Shown here one piece after another: positions 26,694 to 35,545 of a DNA stretch of 64,000 bases (position 1 is its first letter; the number at the start of each line of letters is the position of its first letter). The notes beneath the pieces are model-generated. The model was not told the origin of the DNA. It saw only the letters and a list, made by a program, of their open reading frames with translations, and searched no databases. The stretch covers positions 682,001 to 746,000 of the forward strand of contig NZ_WMIB01000001.1 in assembly GCF_009711125.1 (NCBI RefSeq), read 5' to 3'. The DNA is from Metabacillus mangrovi. GTDB lineage: Bacteria > Bacillota > Bacilli > Bacillales > Bacillaceae. Made by a program: the position numbers and the translations under genes.

Positions 26694-27827
26694 TTATTGT
26701 TCGGACTTTTCTCTTGGCCCGGTAATATGCTTTTCCTTCAGACGGTTGTGTTCATCCAATGTTTTGGAGTAATACACTTTTCCGTCAGGGGCTGCCAGAA
26801 AATACAGGAAGTCCGTGTTGTCAGGCTTCAGGGCAGCTTCCATCGATACGGTGCCGCTGTTAGAAATCGGTCCGGGCGGCACTCCTTTGTTTCTGTATGT
26901 GTTGTATGGTGAATCTACCTTCAGATCTTTATAAAGTACCCGGTCTTTATGTCCTCCAAGCGCATATAGCACAGTCGGGTCCGTTTGAAGCGGCATGTTG
27001 GTCTCCAGCCTATTGAAAAACACACTGGAGATCATCTGCCTGTCTACCTGCCCGGTCGCTTCTTCCTCAATTATAGAAGACATGGTCAGGAAATAATGGA
27101 CGCTCCATTTCTTTTCCTTAAGCTGCGGAAGATACGGTTTAACGGCTGCATCTGTCTGGCTGATCATTTTCTCAAGGATGGTATCCAATGCTGTCTTTTC
27201 ATCGGCAAATGGATAAGTTGCCGGATACAGGTAGCCTTCGAGCTTGTACTTCACCTTTTTATTGTCGATTTCATTTGTTACCGTTTCCGGGTATTTCTTT
27301 TTCATCGCTTGAATAAACGCCGGATCCTGGAGTCTTTTCATGACTTCTTCTTTGGAAAATTCGGTATTCTCTTCAATGTTGGAAGCAATCTGTGACAGCT
27401 GATGGCCTTCCGGAACCGTGATCTGGATGGCAATATCCTCTGACATTTTCCCGGTCTTCAACAAACCGATCATTTCATCCATTGTCATGGATTTGCTCAT
27501 TAAATAGTCCCCGGCCTGAAAGCCCGTTTCATTTCTGAATTTCACATAATATTTAAAGACTCTTGCATCCTTAATCAGTCCCTCTTTTTTCAGCTCAGCT
27601 GCAATTCCTGATACTGAGGATCCGAGCGGGATCGAAATTTTCACCTGCTTTTCATTCGATGAGTCAACCGGACTTAAGGAGTTTTGAATATATACGATCA
27701 GTGAAACCGCAATAATTGCGAATACGATCACTGCTGTAATCACGATTCGAAGGACAATCTTGCGGATTGATTTTGCTTCCTCCTGTTTTTTCAGTAAATT
27801 TTTATGTATGGATGGTTTTTGTTTCAT
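26694..27827 (-). CDS. mltG: Endolytic murein transglycosylase MltG
   Basis: 377-residue YceG-family enzyme that cuts nascent glycan strands and ends peptidoglycan polymerization. Short cytoplasmic N terminus, one membrane helix (about residues 26-48), then a LysM-like region (VPEGHQLSQIASNIEENT) and the catalytic domain with SSIIEEEATGQVDRQMISSVFFNRL (catalytic Glu), LQTDPTVLYALG and NTYRNKGVPPGPISNSG. ATG at 27825-27827 follows GGGGGA; 19 earlier codons fall in the promoter region and are rejected. Known in Bacillus subtilis as YrrL. Confidence 0.94.
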   Translation of the reverse strand: MKQKPSIHKNLLKKQEEAKSIRKIVLRIVITAVIVFAIIAVSLIVYIQNSLSPVDSSNEKQVKISIPLGSSVSGIAAELKKEGLIKDARVFKYYVKFRNETGFQAGDYLMSKSMTMDEMIGLLKTGKMSEDIAIQITVPEGHQLSQIASNIEENTEFSKEEVMKRLQDPAFIQAMKKKYPETVTNEIDNKKVKYKLEGYLYPATYPFADEKTALDTILEKMISQTDAAVKPYLPQLKEKKWSVHYFLTMSSIIEEEATGQVDRQMISSVFFNRLETNMPLQTDPTVLYALGGHKDRVLYKDLKVDSPYNTYRNKGVPPGPISNSGTVSMEAALKPDNTDFLYFLAAPDGKVYYSKTLDEHNRLKEKHITGPREKSEQ

Positions 27828-27852
27828 CCTTTTCCCCCTTTCACTTCCGTAT

Positions 27853-27858
27853 ATTATA
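27853..27858 (-). promoter_or_regulatory. -10 element of mltG
   Basis: Perfect TATAAT on the minus strand 26 bases before mltG. No good -35 at 16-18 bases was found. Confidence 0.45.
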
Positions 27859-27928
27859 CTACAAAATTCTTCCCGATTCGTCATCTTGAAAATTATTGCC
27901 TGACAGATTTTGCTGCATTGTGCTGAAT

Positions 27929-28032
27929 GCTGCTGACGGGCATTACCCCTGGCAGGTGGTAAGCCTCCTCCTGGCTGTACAGCTGCGGAGTCTCAGCTGC
28001 CGCCTGTTCTTACGCCTTCCTCCAAGATCAAC
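27929..28032. repeat. Decayed copy of the 130-bp MITE-like repeat
   Basis: Shares the order of landmarks with the array at 16.8-17.5 kb: gctgctga start, GGTGGTAAGCCTCCTC, GCGGAGTCTCA, CGCCTTCC and the end GATCAAC. It has many substitutions and a shortened middle. It lies between mltG and yrzB. Confidence 0.6.
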
Positions 28033-28048
28033 AGGTATGAAAAACCAC

Positions 28049-28079
28049 AAAAAAAAGCCGGCGGCTGCCGGCTTTTTTC
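28049..28079 (-). terminator. Terminator of the alaS operon after yrzB
   Basis: AAGCCGGC / GCCGGCTT stem (loop GGCT) with A and T tracts on both sides, directly after the yrzB stop on the minus strand. Confidence 0.85.
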
Positions 28080-28367
28080 TTATTTTTCTTCTTCATCATC
28101 GAAGAACGTGTTCATCATTTCTTCGATCATATCCCATTCTTCTTCAGTTTCGATCGGCTGGAGCTCTCCGTCTTCTCCGTTTTCACTTGGAGTGAAGCTT
28201 GAAGCGTGGATTTCTACATCCTCTTCATCCTGGTCCTCACTGCTGATTGGATAGTAAAGCACGTAAGATTTTTTAAATTCATCTGATTCAAAAGTGAACA
28301 GAATTTCGCAAAGCTGTTCATTTCCGTTTTCGTCTACTACTGTAATTTGTTTTTCACCATGTTCCAT
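28080..28367 (-). CDS. yrzB: YrzB (DUF1292) acidic protein
   Basis: 95 residues, strongly acidic, [40 protein letters not shown] then a Glu/Asp-rich tail and [24 protein letters not shown]1292 proteins are conserved next to ruvX and ireB in Firmicutes; no function is assigned. ATG at 28365-28367 follows GAGGTGA; 15 codons further upstream overlap the intergenic region and lack similarity. Last gene of alaS-ireB-ruvX-yrzB. Confidence 0.9.
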   Translation of the reverse strand: MEHGEKQITVVDENGNEQLCEILFTFESDEFKKSYVLYYPISSEDQDEEDVEIHASSFTPSENGEDGELQPIETEEEWDMIEEMMNTFFDDEEEK

Positions 28368-28395
28368 GTTTTTCACCTCGTTATAAGTATGTCCG

Positions 28396-28812
28396 TTACC
28401 GAAGGCTGTCAAGATATCCCTGAAGGATCATGACAGCGGCCATTTTATCGATGACCTTCTTGCGCTTCTTCCGGCTCACGTCGGCCTGGATGAGCATCCG
28501 CTCTGCTGCCATTGTGGTCAGCCGTTCATCCCACAGGACGACCGGCAAAGAAAACGTTTCTTCAAGAAGGGAAGCGAATCGCTGGCACGCTTCGCCGCGC
28601 GGACCAATTGTTCCATTCATATTCTTCGGAAGACCGACGACTATCTTGTCCGCCTCTTCCGTCTTGATGATTTCAGAGAGCCTGTTCAGACCGAAGTCTC
28701 CGCCCTCTTCATTAATCTTGACCGTTTCAAGTCCCTGGGCTGTCCAGCCCAGATGATCGCTGACTGCTACTCCGATCGTTTTCGTTCCATAATCAAGCCC
28801 TAATACTCGCAT
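28396..28812 (-). CDS. ruvX: RuvX/YqgF pre-16S rRNA nuclease
   Basis: 138-residue RNase H-fold protein that trims the 5' end of pre-16S rRNA; older annotations call it a Holliday junction resolvase. [19 protein letters not shown] contains the first catalytic Asp, with [31 protein letters not shown] (Glu) and [18 protein letters not shown] (last Asp). Start lies three bases after the ireB stop. Bacillus subtilis YrrK. Confidence 0.95.
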   Translation of the reverse strand: MRVLGLDYGTKTIGVAVSDHLGWTAQGLETVKINEEGGDFGLNRLSEIIKTEEADKIVVGLPKNMNGTIGPRGEACQRFASLLEETFSLPVVLWDERLTTMAAERMLIQADVSRKKRKKVIDKMAAVMILQGYLDSLR

Positions 28813-28815
28813 TCA

Positions 28816-29082
28816 TTACTCCTCGCGGTTATTTTGCAGGTACGATTTAACAAGCTCCTCGATCAGCTCGTCCCTCTCAAGCTTTCTGATCAGACTTCTT
28901 GCATCGCGGTGGCGGGGAATGTAAGCCGGATCTCCTGAAAGAAGATACCCTACAATCTGATTGATCGGATTGTATCCCTTCTCTTTGAGTGCATCATGTA
29001 CGGTAAACAATACTTCGTTCACATCAGCTTGAACGGAATCATCTGAAACGTTGAATTTCATTGTTTTATCAAATGAGCTCAT
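28816..29082 (-). CDS. ireB: IreB family regulatory phosphoprotein
   Basis: 88 residues (YrzL, UPF0297/DUF965), [82 protein letters not shown]. In Enterococcus IreB is phosphorylated by the PASTA kinase IreK and affects cephalosporin resistance; the DPAYI and [15 protein letters not shown] blocks are conserved. ATG at 29080-29082 follows AGAGGTG. It sits between alaS and ruvX as in most Firmicutes. Confidence 0.93.
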   Translation of the reverse strand: MSSFDKTMKFNVSDDSVQADVNEVLFTVHDALKEKGYNPINQIVGYLLSGDPAYIPRHRDARSLIRKLERDELIEELVKSYLQNNREE

Positions 29083-29171
29083 TTTCTGCACCTCTTTCTC
29101 ATGTTCACGCGCCTGAAGACCTGAACGTGCTCGTCCTGACTCTTATCACCATTTTACACTAGAAATAAGAA

Positions 29172-31808
29172 TTATAAAACGGATTTAACCCAATCCTGTG
29201 CATAGTTTAATGCAGAATCCAGTTTTTCAGGGTCTTTCCCGCCTGCCTGAGCCATGTCAGGACGGCCTCCGCCCCCGCCTCCGCAGCGTTCTGCCACTTC
29301 TTTAACAAGCTTTCCGGCATGCAATCCCCGTTCAATTAAGTCTTTGGATACACCGGCAGCAATATTCACTTTATCACCGCTGACAGCTCCAAGGACGATG
29401 ACAGCTGATCCCAATTGTCCTTTCAGATCATCCAGGATACCGCGAAGACTGTTCATATCCTTCGCATTCACTTTGGCTGAAAGAAGTTTGATGCCTTCTA
29501 CATCCATCACCTGATCGGTGAGAGAGGAAGCTTCCAGATTGCCGAGCTTGGCAGTGAGAGACTCGTTCTCCCGCTGCAGTTCTTTGATTTCAGCTGCGAG
29601 CGCATCGATTCTTGCCGGTACATCCTTTGGATTGGTTTTCAGCTTTCCTGCCGCTGCATCAAGAATGGAGAGCTGATCATTGACCGTTTCATAAGCAGCC
29701 TTACCTGTTACGGCCTCGATCCGTCTTGTACCCGCTCCGATACCGAATTCTGATACAAGCTTGAAGATGCCGATGGAAGACGTATTCTTAACATGGATTC
29801 CGCCGCAGAGCTCAAGGCTGTAATCGCCAATCTGGACAACCCGGACAACTTTTCCGTATTTCTCGCCAAAGAGTGCCATCGCGCCCATCGCTTTCGCTTC
29901 TTCAATCGGCTTCAGGTCGATATCGACGTGGATGCCTGCCCAGATTTTTTCGTTCACAAGCTGTTCGATCTCTTTCAGCTCATCTGCTGTAATCTGCCCG
30001 AAATGGGAGAAATCAAAGCGCAGGCGGTTTTCAGTCACAAGAGATCCTGCCTGGTTGACATGGGAGCCGAGTACATCCTTCAAAGCCTGATGCAAAAGAT
30101 GGGTCGCTGTATGGTTTTTAACGATCCCTTCTCTTACTTTGCGATCAACGGCAGCTGTTACGGTTTCCCCTGATTTGATGGTTCCTTTTTCGACGACGGC
30201 ACGGTGAAGATTTTGCCCGTTCGGTGCTTTCTTTACGTCCCGGACGCTTGCCGTAAAGGTTTCGTTTGAAACCGTTCCTTCATCGGCGATCTGCCCGCCG
30301 CTCTCAGCATAGAAAGGAGTCTGAACGAGAATGAACTGGACTTCGTCGCCCTCTGAAGCTTCTGAAACGAGTTCCCCGTCTTTAATGAGGACAGCGATTT
30401 CTGTTTCAGTGTGGAGCGTGTCATAACCTGCGAAGGTGCTCTCCACCGTGATTTCACCGAGAATGCCTCCCTGAACCTGCATGGAGCCTGTTTCCTGGCG
30501 CGCGGATCTTGCCCGCTCACGCTGCTGCTCCATTTCAGCTTCAAAGCCCTCCGCATCAATTTTCATCTCTTCCTCTTCCGCATATTCCTCTGTCAGTTCG
30601 ACCGGGAAGCCGTACGTATCATAGAGGCGGAAAACATCAGCACCGGGAATGACATTGGAGCCTGCTTTTCTTTGTTTTTGAACGACATCGGAAAGAATGG
30701 CAAGTCCATCGTTCAGCGTCTCGTGGAATCGCTCTTCTTCATTTTTGATAACTTTTTGGATGAACTCTGTTTTCTGTTTCACTTCCGGATAGAAGGCTTC
30801 CATAATCTCGCCAACTACCGGTACAAGTTCGTACATAAACGGACGGTTGATGTCCAGTTTTTTCGCATAGCGCACAGCACGGCGGAGCAGTCGGCGGAGT
30901 ACATAGCCGCGGCCTTCATTAGATGGGAGCGCTCCGTCACCTACTGCGAAGGATACTGTCCGGATATGGTCGGCGATGACTTTGAACGCTTCATCCTTTT
31001 CCTTGCTGCTATGGTATTCCATACCGGATATAGAAGCGGTCGCCTCGATGATTGGCATAAACAGGTCTGTCTCGTAGTTCGTCGGAACATTTTGAATGAC
31101 CGAGCACATGCGCTCAAGGCCCATTCCCGTATCGATGTTTTTCTTCGGAAGCGGAGTGTAGGTATTATCTGCATTATGATTGAATTCAGAGAACACAAGG
31201 TTCCAGACCTCAAGATAGCGTTCGTTTTCCCCGCCCGGGTAAAGCTCCGGATCCTCAGGGTCATTCCCGTACGTTTCGCCCCGGTCATAGAAGATTTCTG
31301 TGTTCGGTCCGCTCGGGCCTTCTCCGATATCCCAGAAGTTCCCTTCCAGTCGGATGATTCTCTCTTCCGGAACGCCCACTTTAGACGTCCAGATTTCAAA
31401 TGCTTCATTGTCCTCAGGGTGAATAGTCACTGACAGTTTTTCCGGATCAAAACCGATCCACTTTTCATCCGTCAAGAATTCCCAAGCCCATTCAATGGCC
31501 TCCACCTTAAAATACTCACCGATGGAAAAGTTTCCGAGCATTTCAAAAAATGTGTGGTGACGGGCTGTTTTTCCGACATTTTCAATATCATTCGTCCGGA
31601 TGGACTTCTGTGCGTTGCAGATTCTCGGATTAGCCGGAATCACGCGGCCGTCGAAATATTTTTTCAGCGTCGCCACTCCGCTGTTGATCCACAGCAGGGA
31701 AGGATCCTCGTGCGGAACAAGAGATGCGCTCGGTTCAACCGAATGTCCTTTTTCTTTGAAAAAATCAAGGAACATTTGGCGTACTTCAGCAGATGTTACA
31801 TGTTTCAT
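29172..31808 (-). CDS. alaS: Alanyl-tRNA synthetase
   Basis: 878-residue class II synthetase, the same length as in Bacillus subtilis. Order: catalytic domain ([22 protein letters not shown], motif 2 region [18 protein letters not shown], motif 3 GMGLERM), tRNA-recognition domain, editing domain with [11 protein letters not shown] and CGGIHV zinc ligands, then a glycine-rich C-Ala end ([15 protein letters not shown]). ATG at 31806-31808 follows GGAGGAGA; the 29 extra codons upstream lie in the terminator region of the T-box. First gene of alaS-ireB-ruvX-yrzB, controlled by an alanine T-box. Confidence 0.98.
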   Translation of the reverse strand: MKHVTSAEVRQMFLDFFKEKGHSVEPSASLVPHEDPSLLWINSGVATLKKYFDGRVIPANPRICNAQKSIRTNDIENVGKTARHHTFFEMLGNFSIGEYFKVEAIEWAWEFLTDEKWIGFDPEKLSVTIHPEDNEAFEIWTSKVGVPEERIIRLEGNFWDIGEGPSGPNTEIFYDRGETYGNDPEDPELYPGGENERYLEVWNLVFSEFNHNADNTYTPLPKKNIDTGMGLERMCSVIQNVPTNYETDLFMPIIEATASISGMEYHSSKEKDEAFKVIADHIRTVSFAVGDGALPSNEGRGYVLRRLLRRAVRYAKKLDINRPFMYELVPVVGEIMEAFYPEVKQKTEFIQKVIKNEEERFHETLNDGLAILSDVVQKQRKAGSNVIPGADVFRLYDTYGFPVELTEEYAEEEEMKIDAEGFEAEMEQQRERARSARQETGSMQVQGGILGEITVESTFAGYDTLHTETEIAVLIKDGELVSEASEGDEVQFILVQTPFYAESGGQIADEGTVSNETFTASVRDVKKAPNGQNLHRAVVEKGTIKSGETVTAAVDRKVREGIVKNHTATHLLHQALKDVLGSHVNQAGSLVTENRLRFDFSHFGQITADELKEIEQLVNEKIWAGIHVDIDLKPIEEAKAMGAMALFGEKYGKVVRVVQIGDYSLELCGGIHVKNTSSIGIFKLVSEFGIGAGTRRIEAVTGKAAYETVNDQLSILDAAAGKLKTNPKDVPARIDALAAEIKELQRENESLTAKLGNLEASSLTDQVMDVEGIKLLSAKVNAKDMNSLRGILDDLKGQLGSAVIVLGAVSGDKVNIAAGVSKDLIERGLHAGKLVKEVAERCGGGGGGRPDMAQAGGKDPEKLDSALNYAQDWVKSVL

Positions 31809-31852
31809 CCGTTTCTCCTCCTTCATATATGTATCCCGGGCTTGCCGCAAAA

Positions 31853-32110
31853 CAAAAAACTCCCGTTCCTGTACAAATCCTCCGCGGATTTGCACAGGGA
31901 CGAGAGTTTGCTCGCGGTACCACCCTGATTATGGATTTTCATCCATCACTTCGTTCAGCCTTAACGCGGCCAAGGGACGGCAGGTTTTAGCCTGCACTCG
32001 GGAATAGCGTTCTGTCACCCTTCATTGGCGTGCCCTTTCAGCCGGGGGGCATCCTCTCTTTAAATGGACTGTGACATACTCGTTTCCGTCAGCGTTTCAT
32101 GCTCTATCTA
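31853..32110 (-). promoter_or_regulatory. T-box riboswitch of alaS
   Basis: Minus-strand leader with the T-box sequence AGGGTGGTACCGCG (31913-31926), followed by a rho-independent terminator whose arms lie at 31859-31880 and 31887-31908 and whose U-tract ends near 31853. Stem I with GA-motif-like AGAGAGGATGC lies at about 32000-32100. A GCT at 32006-32008 (within GAACGCTATTC) is the likely alanine specifier. Uncharged tRNA-Ala should favour antitermination. Confidence 0.92.
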
Positions 32111-32116
32111 CCTGTG

Positions 32117-32145
32117 ATTATAGTCAATGCAGGAGCCAGTGTCAA
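32117..32145 (-). promoter_or_regulatory. Consensus sigma-A promoter of alaS
   Basis: Minus strand TTGACA (32140-32145), 17 bases, TATAAT (32117-32122): a perfect match at all twelve positions. The -35 overlaps the last codon region of yrrI. Confidence 0.9.
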
Positions 32146-33197
32146 TGGGCTTTCAGAAGCCGGACACCATGCTCAACGAGAACTCTTAAAACGGCCGTCA
32201 CCGGTACCGCGATGATCAGCCCGAAAATCCCCGCAAGCTCTCCGCCTGCTGCAAGAGCAAGCATGATCACAATTGGATGCATATGCAGACTGCGGCCGAC
32301 AATAAGCGGGCTGATGACATTCCCCTCAAGGAATTGAAGCACAAGGATGATAATCACCACGGTGATCACAGTCTCCGTTGACATCGCTGCGGCAAGAATC
32401 AGAGCAGGAATCGCACCGATCACCGGTCCGAAATAAGGGATGATGTTGGTCACGGCAATGATGATGCCCAGGACGAGCGGATATTTCACCCCGAAGATCC
32501 ATAACGAAAGAAAAGCGAGCAGACCGATGATGACACAGACGAAAAACTGACCTCGGATGTAGCTCCCGAGCGACGCATCCGCATCCCGGATCAGCTCCTT
32601 CCCTCTTCTCCGCCAATTTTTCGGCGTCAAGTACCAGGCCGTTCTTTTCAGCAGCTCAATGTCCTTCAGCATATAAAAAACAAGAAACGGAATCAGCGCT
32701 AAAATGACCGCATTGTCAAAGATCGAACGGATCGACAAAATAATCTGATCAATCAGCCCCGAAAGCCACTGCTCCGCTTCACCAAGCAGATCCTCCACCC
32801 GGTGATGCAGCCCCATCGGCCAATGATCGGTCTGATCCCGGATCATCGTCAGCCAGCCTTCATACAGCTTAACCATCCGCGGCGCATTCGCCGACAGCTC
32901 CATCAGCTGGTTGATCAGCAGCGGAAGCCCCCGGTAAAACCCATATCCCAAACTCCCGAAAAACAGCAAATAAATAACAAGAATGGAAAGTGTGCGCGGA
33001 AGCCCCGTCTCATGCAGCTTCTCCACAATCGGATGCAGCAGATACGTAATAAACGACGCGATCAAAAACGGAATCACAATCGCCTGCACCATCATCCACA
33101 AAGGGTTCCAAACCACCTTAAGCTTCAAAAACAAATACAAAGACAGCAGGGAAAGCAGGACAATCCCCGCCCTCAGCAAAATTTTCTTCTCTCTCAT
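32142..33197 (-). CDS. yrrI: AI-2E family transporter-like membrane protein YrrI
   Basis: 351 residues with about eight hydrophobic segments: two near the N terminus, a long middle soluble loop (about residues 90-150), and five or six in the C-terminal half ending AAGGELAGIFGLIIAVPVTAVLRVLVEHG, the family signature. PF01594 members include TqsA and sodium/proton-type antiporters; the substrate here is unknown. It lies directly upstream of the alaS promoter, and its stop codon lies within that promoter's -35 region. Confidence 0.88.
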   Translation of the reverse strand: MREKKILLRAGIVLLSLLSLYLFLKLKVVWNPLWMMVQAIVIPFLIASFITYLLHPIVEKLHETGLPRTLSILVIYLLFFGSLGYGFYRGLPLLINQLMELSANAPRMVKLYEGWLTMIRDQTDHWPMGLHHRVEDLLGEAEQWLSGLIDQIILSIRSIFDNAVILALIPFLVFYMLKDIELLKRTAWYLTPKNWRRRGKELIRDADASLGSYIRGQFFVCVIIGLLAFLSLWIFGVKYPLVLGIIIAVTNIIPYFGPVIGAIPALILAAAMSTETVITVVIIILVLQFLEGNVISPLIVGRSLHMHPIVIMLALAAGGELAGIFGLIIAVPVTAVLRVLVEHGVRLLKAH

Positions 33198-33239
33198 CGC
33201 GCATTCCTCCGGGTTTAGTTTGGGAGGATGGCGGGGGGA

Positions 33240-34208
33240 TTATGCATGGGGGATGACATATTGATATGAACGCGAACGTCCGACCGGATAAAGATCCATG
33301 CTTTTGAACAGAGATCTCACCAATGGCCCTGAGTTTGTCTTTAAAAACAATTTAGCATCTTTCGTAGAGATTCTGCGGTTGATGATAAGGCCGTAATCCC
33401 TCAGTGCTTTTTGAGCACCATCAATTGTATACTTGCTGCATCTGCTGCACTTCCACCCTTGTCTCCTCACATATTCTAAAGGGAGGAACCTGCAATGATC
33501 GCATATGACACCAGGCTGAATCTCGTACTTTTCGATTTGCATGGTCTGGAGCATGTTGACTTTGGCCGAGCTATGGTTCGCAAGTAATTTTAGACCCACT
33601 TGATGTAATTCGTGAGCAAGGATCAGGTTGTCGGAGAATTTATTGGTCAGTTCCAGAATTTTTTTATGGACCATTAAATTTGGGATTACAGAATGGTGTG
33701 GCGGAGGCTGATCCGGAGAGGCTGTCAAAATAGTTTTCGGGCTGCTGATCACCACAAATGAATGAATAGGAATTTCCGGTATACTTTGCTGCTTGCACCA
33801 AATTGTAAATTGAGCTTCCTGACGCTTAATTTGAATTAGGGGGTCAGGAAAGGATTCCTGGGTATTATTGTACGTCCGGATTAACTGATTAAAACCAGTA
33901 TCAAAATAGAGAGTCCCAGCAATATTCTTCACCTCAAGAATAACGATAAAACTGGAAGACAGGATGAGCGCATCCATTTGAAAGTGGTGTTTTCCATCAA
34001 ACAGCCTGAGGTCAAAGAAGATTGAATACGTATCGGAGTCCAAAAAACTTAACGGGTATTCTAGATTTTTTTCTCCTTTGTAGCCGGCTGATTTCATCAT
34101 GAGCTGCTGATTTACTTTTTCTGCTTTTGGATGTTCCGGAGGCAGCCTTTTTTGGATTGCTTCAAGCTGCTTTAAAGCGAGGGGGTAAGACAGAGGTTTT
34201 ATGATCAT
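33240..34208 (-). CDS. NERD domain protein with C-terminal zinc finger
   Basis: 322 residues. A NERD (nuclease-related) domain spans about residues 38-155: GYKGEKNLEYPLSFL, FDLRLFDGKHHFQMDALILSSSFIVILEVKNIAGTLYFD and IKRQEAQFTIWCK. The D...ExK arrangement matches the core of PD-(D/E)xK-like nucleases. A C-terminal zinc-binding segment (CDHCRFLPLEYVRRQGWKCSRC) is followed by a small helical domain. ATG at 34206-34208 follows AAAGGAG. More AT-rich than its neighbours and between otherwise conserved genes, so it was probably gained horizontally. Defence or DNA-processing activity is inference only. Confidence 0.85.
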   Translation of the reverse strand: MIIKPLSYPLALKQLEAIQKRLPPEHPKAEKVNQQLMMKSAGYKGEKNLEYPLSFLDSDTYSIFFDLRLFDGKHHFQMDALILSSSFIVILEVKNIAGTLYFDTGFNQLIRTYNNTQESFPDPLIQIKRQEAQFTIWCKQQSIPEIPIHSFVVISSPKTILTASPDQPPPHHSVIPNLMVHKKILELTNKFSDNLILAHELHQVGLKLLANHSSAKVNMLQTMQIEKYEIQPGVICDHCRFLPLEYVRRQGWKCSRCSKYTIDGAQKALRDYGLIINRRISTKDAKLFLKTNSGPLVRSLFKSMDLYPVGRSRSYQYVIPHA

Positions 34209-34285
34209 CGAATTGCTCCTTTCATAACATGTAGTATTCGACCTGGGCTGATTCGGCTCCTTTTTTTTAAAAAAAATTAGAGCCG

Positions 34286-34390
34286 TGTCGATTGCGTGAT
34301 GTATTTTGTCGATTGCGTTCAATAACTTGTCGATTGAGTGATTTATGGTGTCGATAGACTTCAATACAATGTCGAAAAGCGATTTAACGA
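34286..34390. repeat. Five-unit tandem repeat with exact 21-base period
   Basis: TGTCGA begins at 34286, 34307, 34328, 34349 and 34370, exactly 21 bases apart. The first four units read TGTCGATTGMG or TGTCGATAGAC then an AT-rich half. An inverted TCGACA follows at about 34407. It lies between the NERD gene and the terminator of the next gene. Since 21 is a multiple of three, the array is open on the minus strand in frame with the NERD gene, but no start codon with a ribosome site precedes it. Confidence 0.9.
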
Positions 34391-34437
34391 CACAATACCT
34401 GTTTTTTCGACACCAACTTGGCACACTAAAACCCCAC

Positions 34438-34470
34438 AAAAAAACCCCCCGCCCATACCGGGCGGGGGGT
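34438..34470 (-). terminator. Terminator of the YrzQ-like gene
   Basis: Perfect CCCCCCGCCC / GGGCGGGGGG stem with a five-base loop and, on the minus strand, seven U residues; six bases after the stop. Confidence 0.9.
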
Positions 34471-34475
34471 TCCCA

Positions 34476-34613
34476 TCAGTCAAACATCTTTCTCATTGAG
34501 CGCTGGAGGTTCTTTTTCATTTTTCGGGTGTTCATGCGCTTGCGGTTGCTCATAGCATAGGTCGCAGCGGCGCCGACGCCCATGGAAATTAATGAGGTCA
34601 TTGTGCGGTTCAT
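34476..34613 (-). CDS. yrzQ: DUF3918/YrzQ-like small protein
   Basis: 45 residues: MNRTMTSLISMGVGAAATYAM followed by a very basic tail (NRKRMNTRKMKKNLQRSMRKMF). An N-terminal glycine/alanine-rich hydrophobic helix with a positive tail fits the DUF3918 family found next to yrrD in Bacillus. Function unknown. ATG at 34611-34613 has AAAGGAGG upstream at good distance and a strong terminator follows, so it is surely a real gene. The symbol rests on family pattern and position. Confidence 0.8.
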   Translation of the reverse strand: MNRTMTSLISMGVGAAATYAMSNRKRMNTRKMKKNLQRSMRKMFD

Positions 34614-34721
34614 GGTGTATTCCTCCTTTAATTTCGTTTAGATGGCGAAATCCGACCGGGCAGTCAAGTCATCCTGCCCGCTCCGGGGGTCTGCCCATTC
34701 AACGGGCTATATTCTCCCGTA

Positions 34722-34910
34722 CTAAATAACTGTGCGGTCTTGCTCATCAAACAGGTCGTCCAGCGAGCTCAGCGTTCCGTCTTCTTCAACCTGATGAGTC
34801 AGGATCATTCCTTTAGAGACGGACAGCTCGATGAAACAGCCCCAGCAATAATATTGGTTGACGCCTATTTTTCCCAGGTCCTTGCATTGGCAGTTCGGGC
34901 ATTTTAACAT
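34722..34910 (-). CDS. yrzR: Zinc-ribbon-like small protein (YrzR-like)
   Basis: 62 residues, MLKCPNCQCKDLGKIGVNQYYCWGCFIELSVSKG...QVEEDGTLSSLDDLFDE. Two CxxC pairs (CPNC and CWGC) spaced 18 residues apart make a zinc ribbon; the rest is acidic. The homologue is conserved beside yrrD in Bacillus; function unknown. ATG at 34908-34910 follows GAGGTG; a GTG three codons earlier overlaps that site. Twelve bases after yrrD. Confidence 0.85.
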   Translation of the reverse strand: MLKCPNCQCKDLGKIGVNQYYCWGCFIELSVSKGMILTHQVEEDGTLSSLDDLFDEQDRTVI

Positions 34911-34922
34911 ACCGGGCACACC

Positions 34923-35405
34923 TCACTCTTGTATCACATTCATGACAATGGCATCTTTGCTTACGGTGAATTCTTCGGTGAGAGGATTTACTTTTTTTCT
35001 GCCCTCTGCTAAATCTGCGAAGAAGCCGTCTGTCAGTTCATATGCTACGATTGTGCCCAGCTGTTCTGAAAAATATACGTCCTCCAGCAGGCCGAGCTGC
35101 TCACCTGAGCTGGAGTAGACGGTTTTATTCAGCAGCTGCCCGTGCCCGTGGAACCGGTAGCCTTCTCTTGCTGCTGCAAGCGGCTGAAGCATTTCGGTAT
35201 CCTGAATCATCACGCCATCCTCTCCGACGGAGCCGATGGAGGCGAGCGGTATGAAGCGGTCTTTCCTGAATAGTCCTCTGCCGTCCAGCACAAGTCCGGA
35301 TACTTTACCGTCTGCGCTGATCACAACGTCAGCAATTTTCCCAAGGCAGTTAGCGTTTCTTGCATCAAAAACCGGAAGTCCTTTTACTGTTCCGAATGTC
35401 CGCAA
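34923..35405 (-). CDS. yrrD: PRC-barrel domain protein YrrD
   Basis: 160 residues containing two PRC-barrel units: GLPVFDARNANCLGKIADVVISADGKVSGLVLDGRGLFRKDRFIPLASI and VYSSSGEQLGLLEDVYFSEQLGTIVAYELTDGFFADLAEG. PRC barrels occur in RimM and in photosynthetic reaction centres; in Bacillus this protein has no assigned function. Start is TTG at 35403-35405, six bases after GGGAG. Followed by yrzR. Confidence 0.88.
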   Translation of the reverse strand: MRTFGTVKGLPVFDARNANCLGKIADVVISADGKVSGLVLDGRGLFRKDRFIPLASIGSVGEDGVMIQDTEMLQPLAAAREGYRFHGHGQLLNKTVYSSSGEQLGLLEDVYFSEQLGTIVAYELTDGFFADLAEGRKKVNPLTEEFTVSKDAIVMNVIQE

Positions 35406-35488
35406 GATGATCTCCCACCTTTCCGAACACTCTTATGATTCTTCCGCCGGTTCGAAGTCATACGGCGAAAGGATTTCCATTACAAGCG

Positions 35489-35514
35489 GTTTCATTTTTT
35501 TGAAAAAGAGGTAT
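35489..35514 (+). promoter_or_regulatory. Candidate sigma-B promoter
   Basis: GTTTCA (35489-35494), 14 bases, AGGTAT (35509-35514), each one mismatch from the sigma-B consensus GTTTAA / GGGTAT, 31 bases before the small membrane gene. Consensus match only. Confidence 0.4.
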
Positions 35515-35545
35515 TAAGTAACAAACTTAGTGAGGAAGTGGTCGA

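Noticed and set aside
30411-31433. 340-codon frame antisense to alaS
   Set aside because: Long only because of alaS codon bias; no ribosome site or domain.
32802-33218. 138-codon frame antisense to yrrI
   Set aside because: Gln/His/Pro/Arg-rich composition is the expected shadow of a membrane-protein gene on the other strand.
34286-34390. CRISPR or origin iterons
   Set aside because: The 21-base period has no spacers and only five units, and no replication gene is adjacent.
34209-34439. 77-codon N-terminal extension of the NERD gene
   Set aside because: Starts at a TTG inside the terminator U-tract of the neighbouring gene without a ribosome site; a good site exists before the ATG at 34208.
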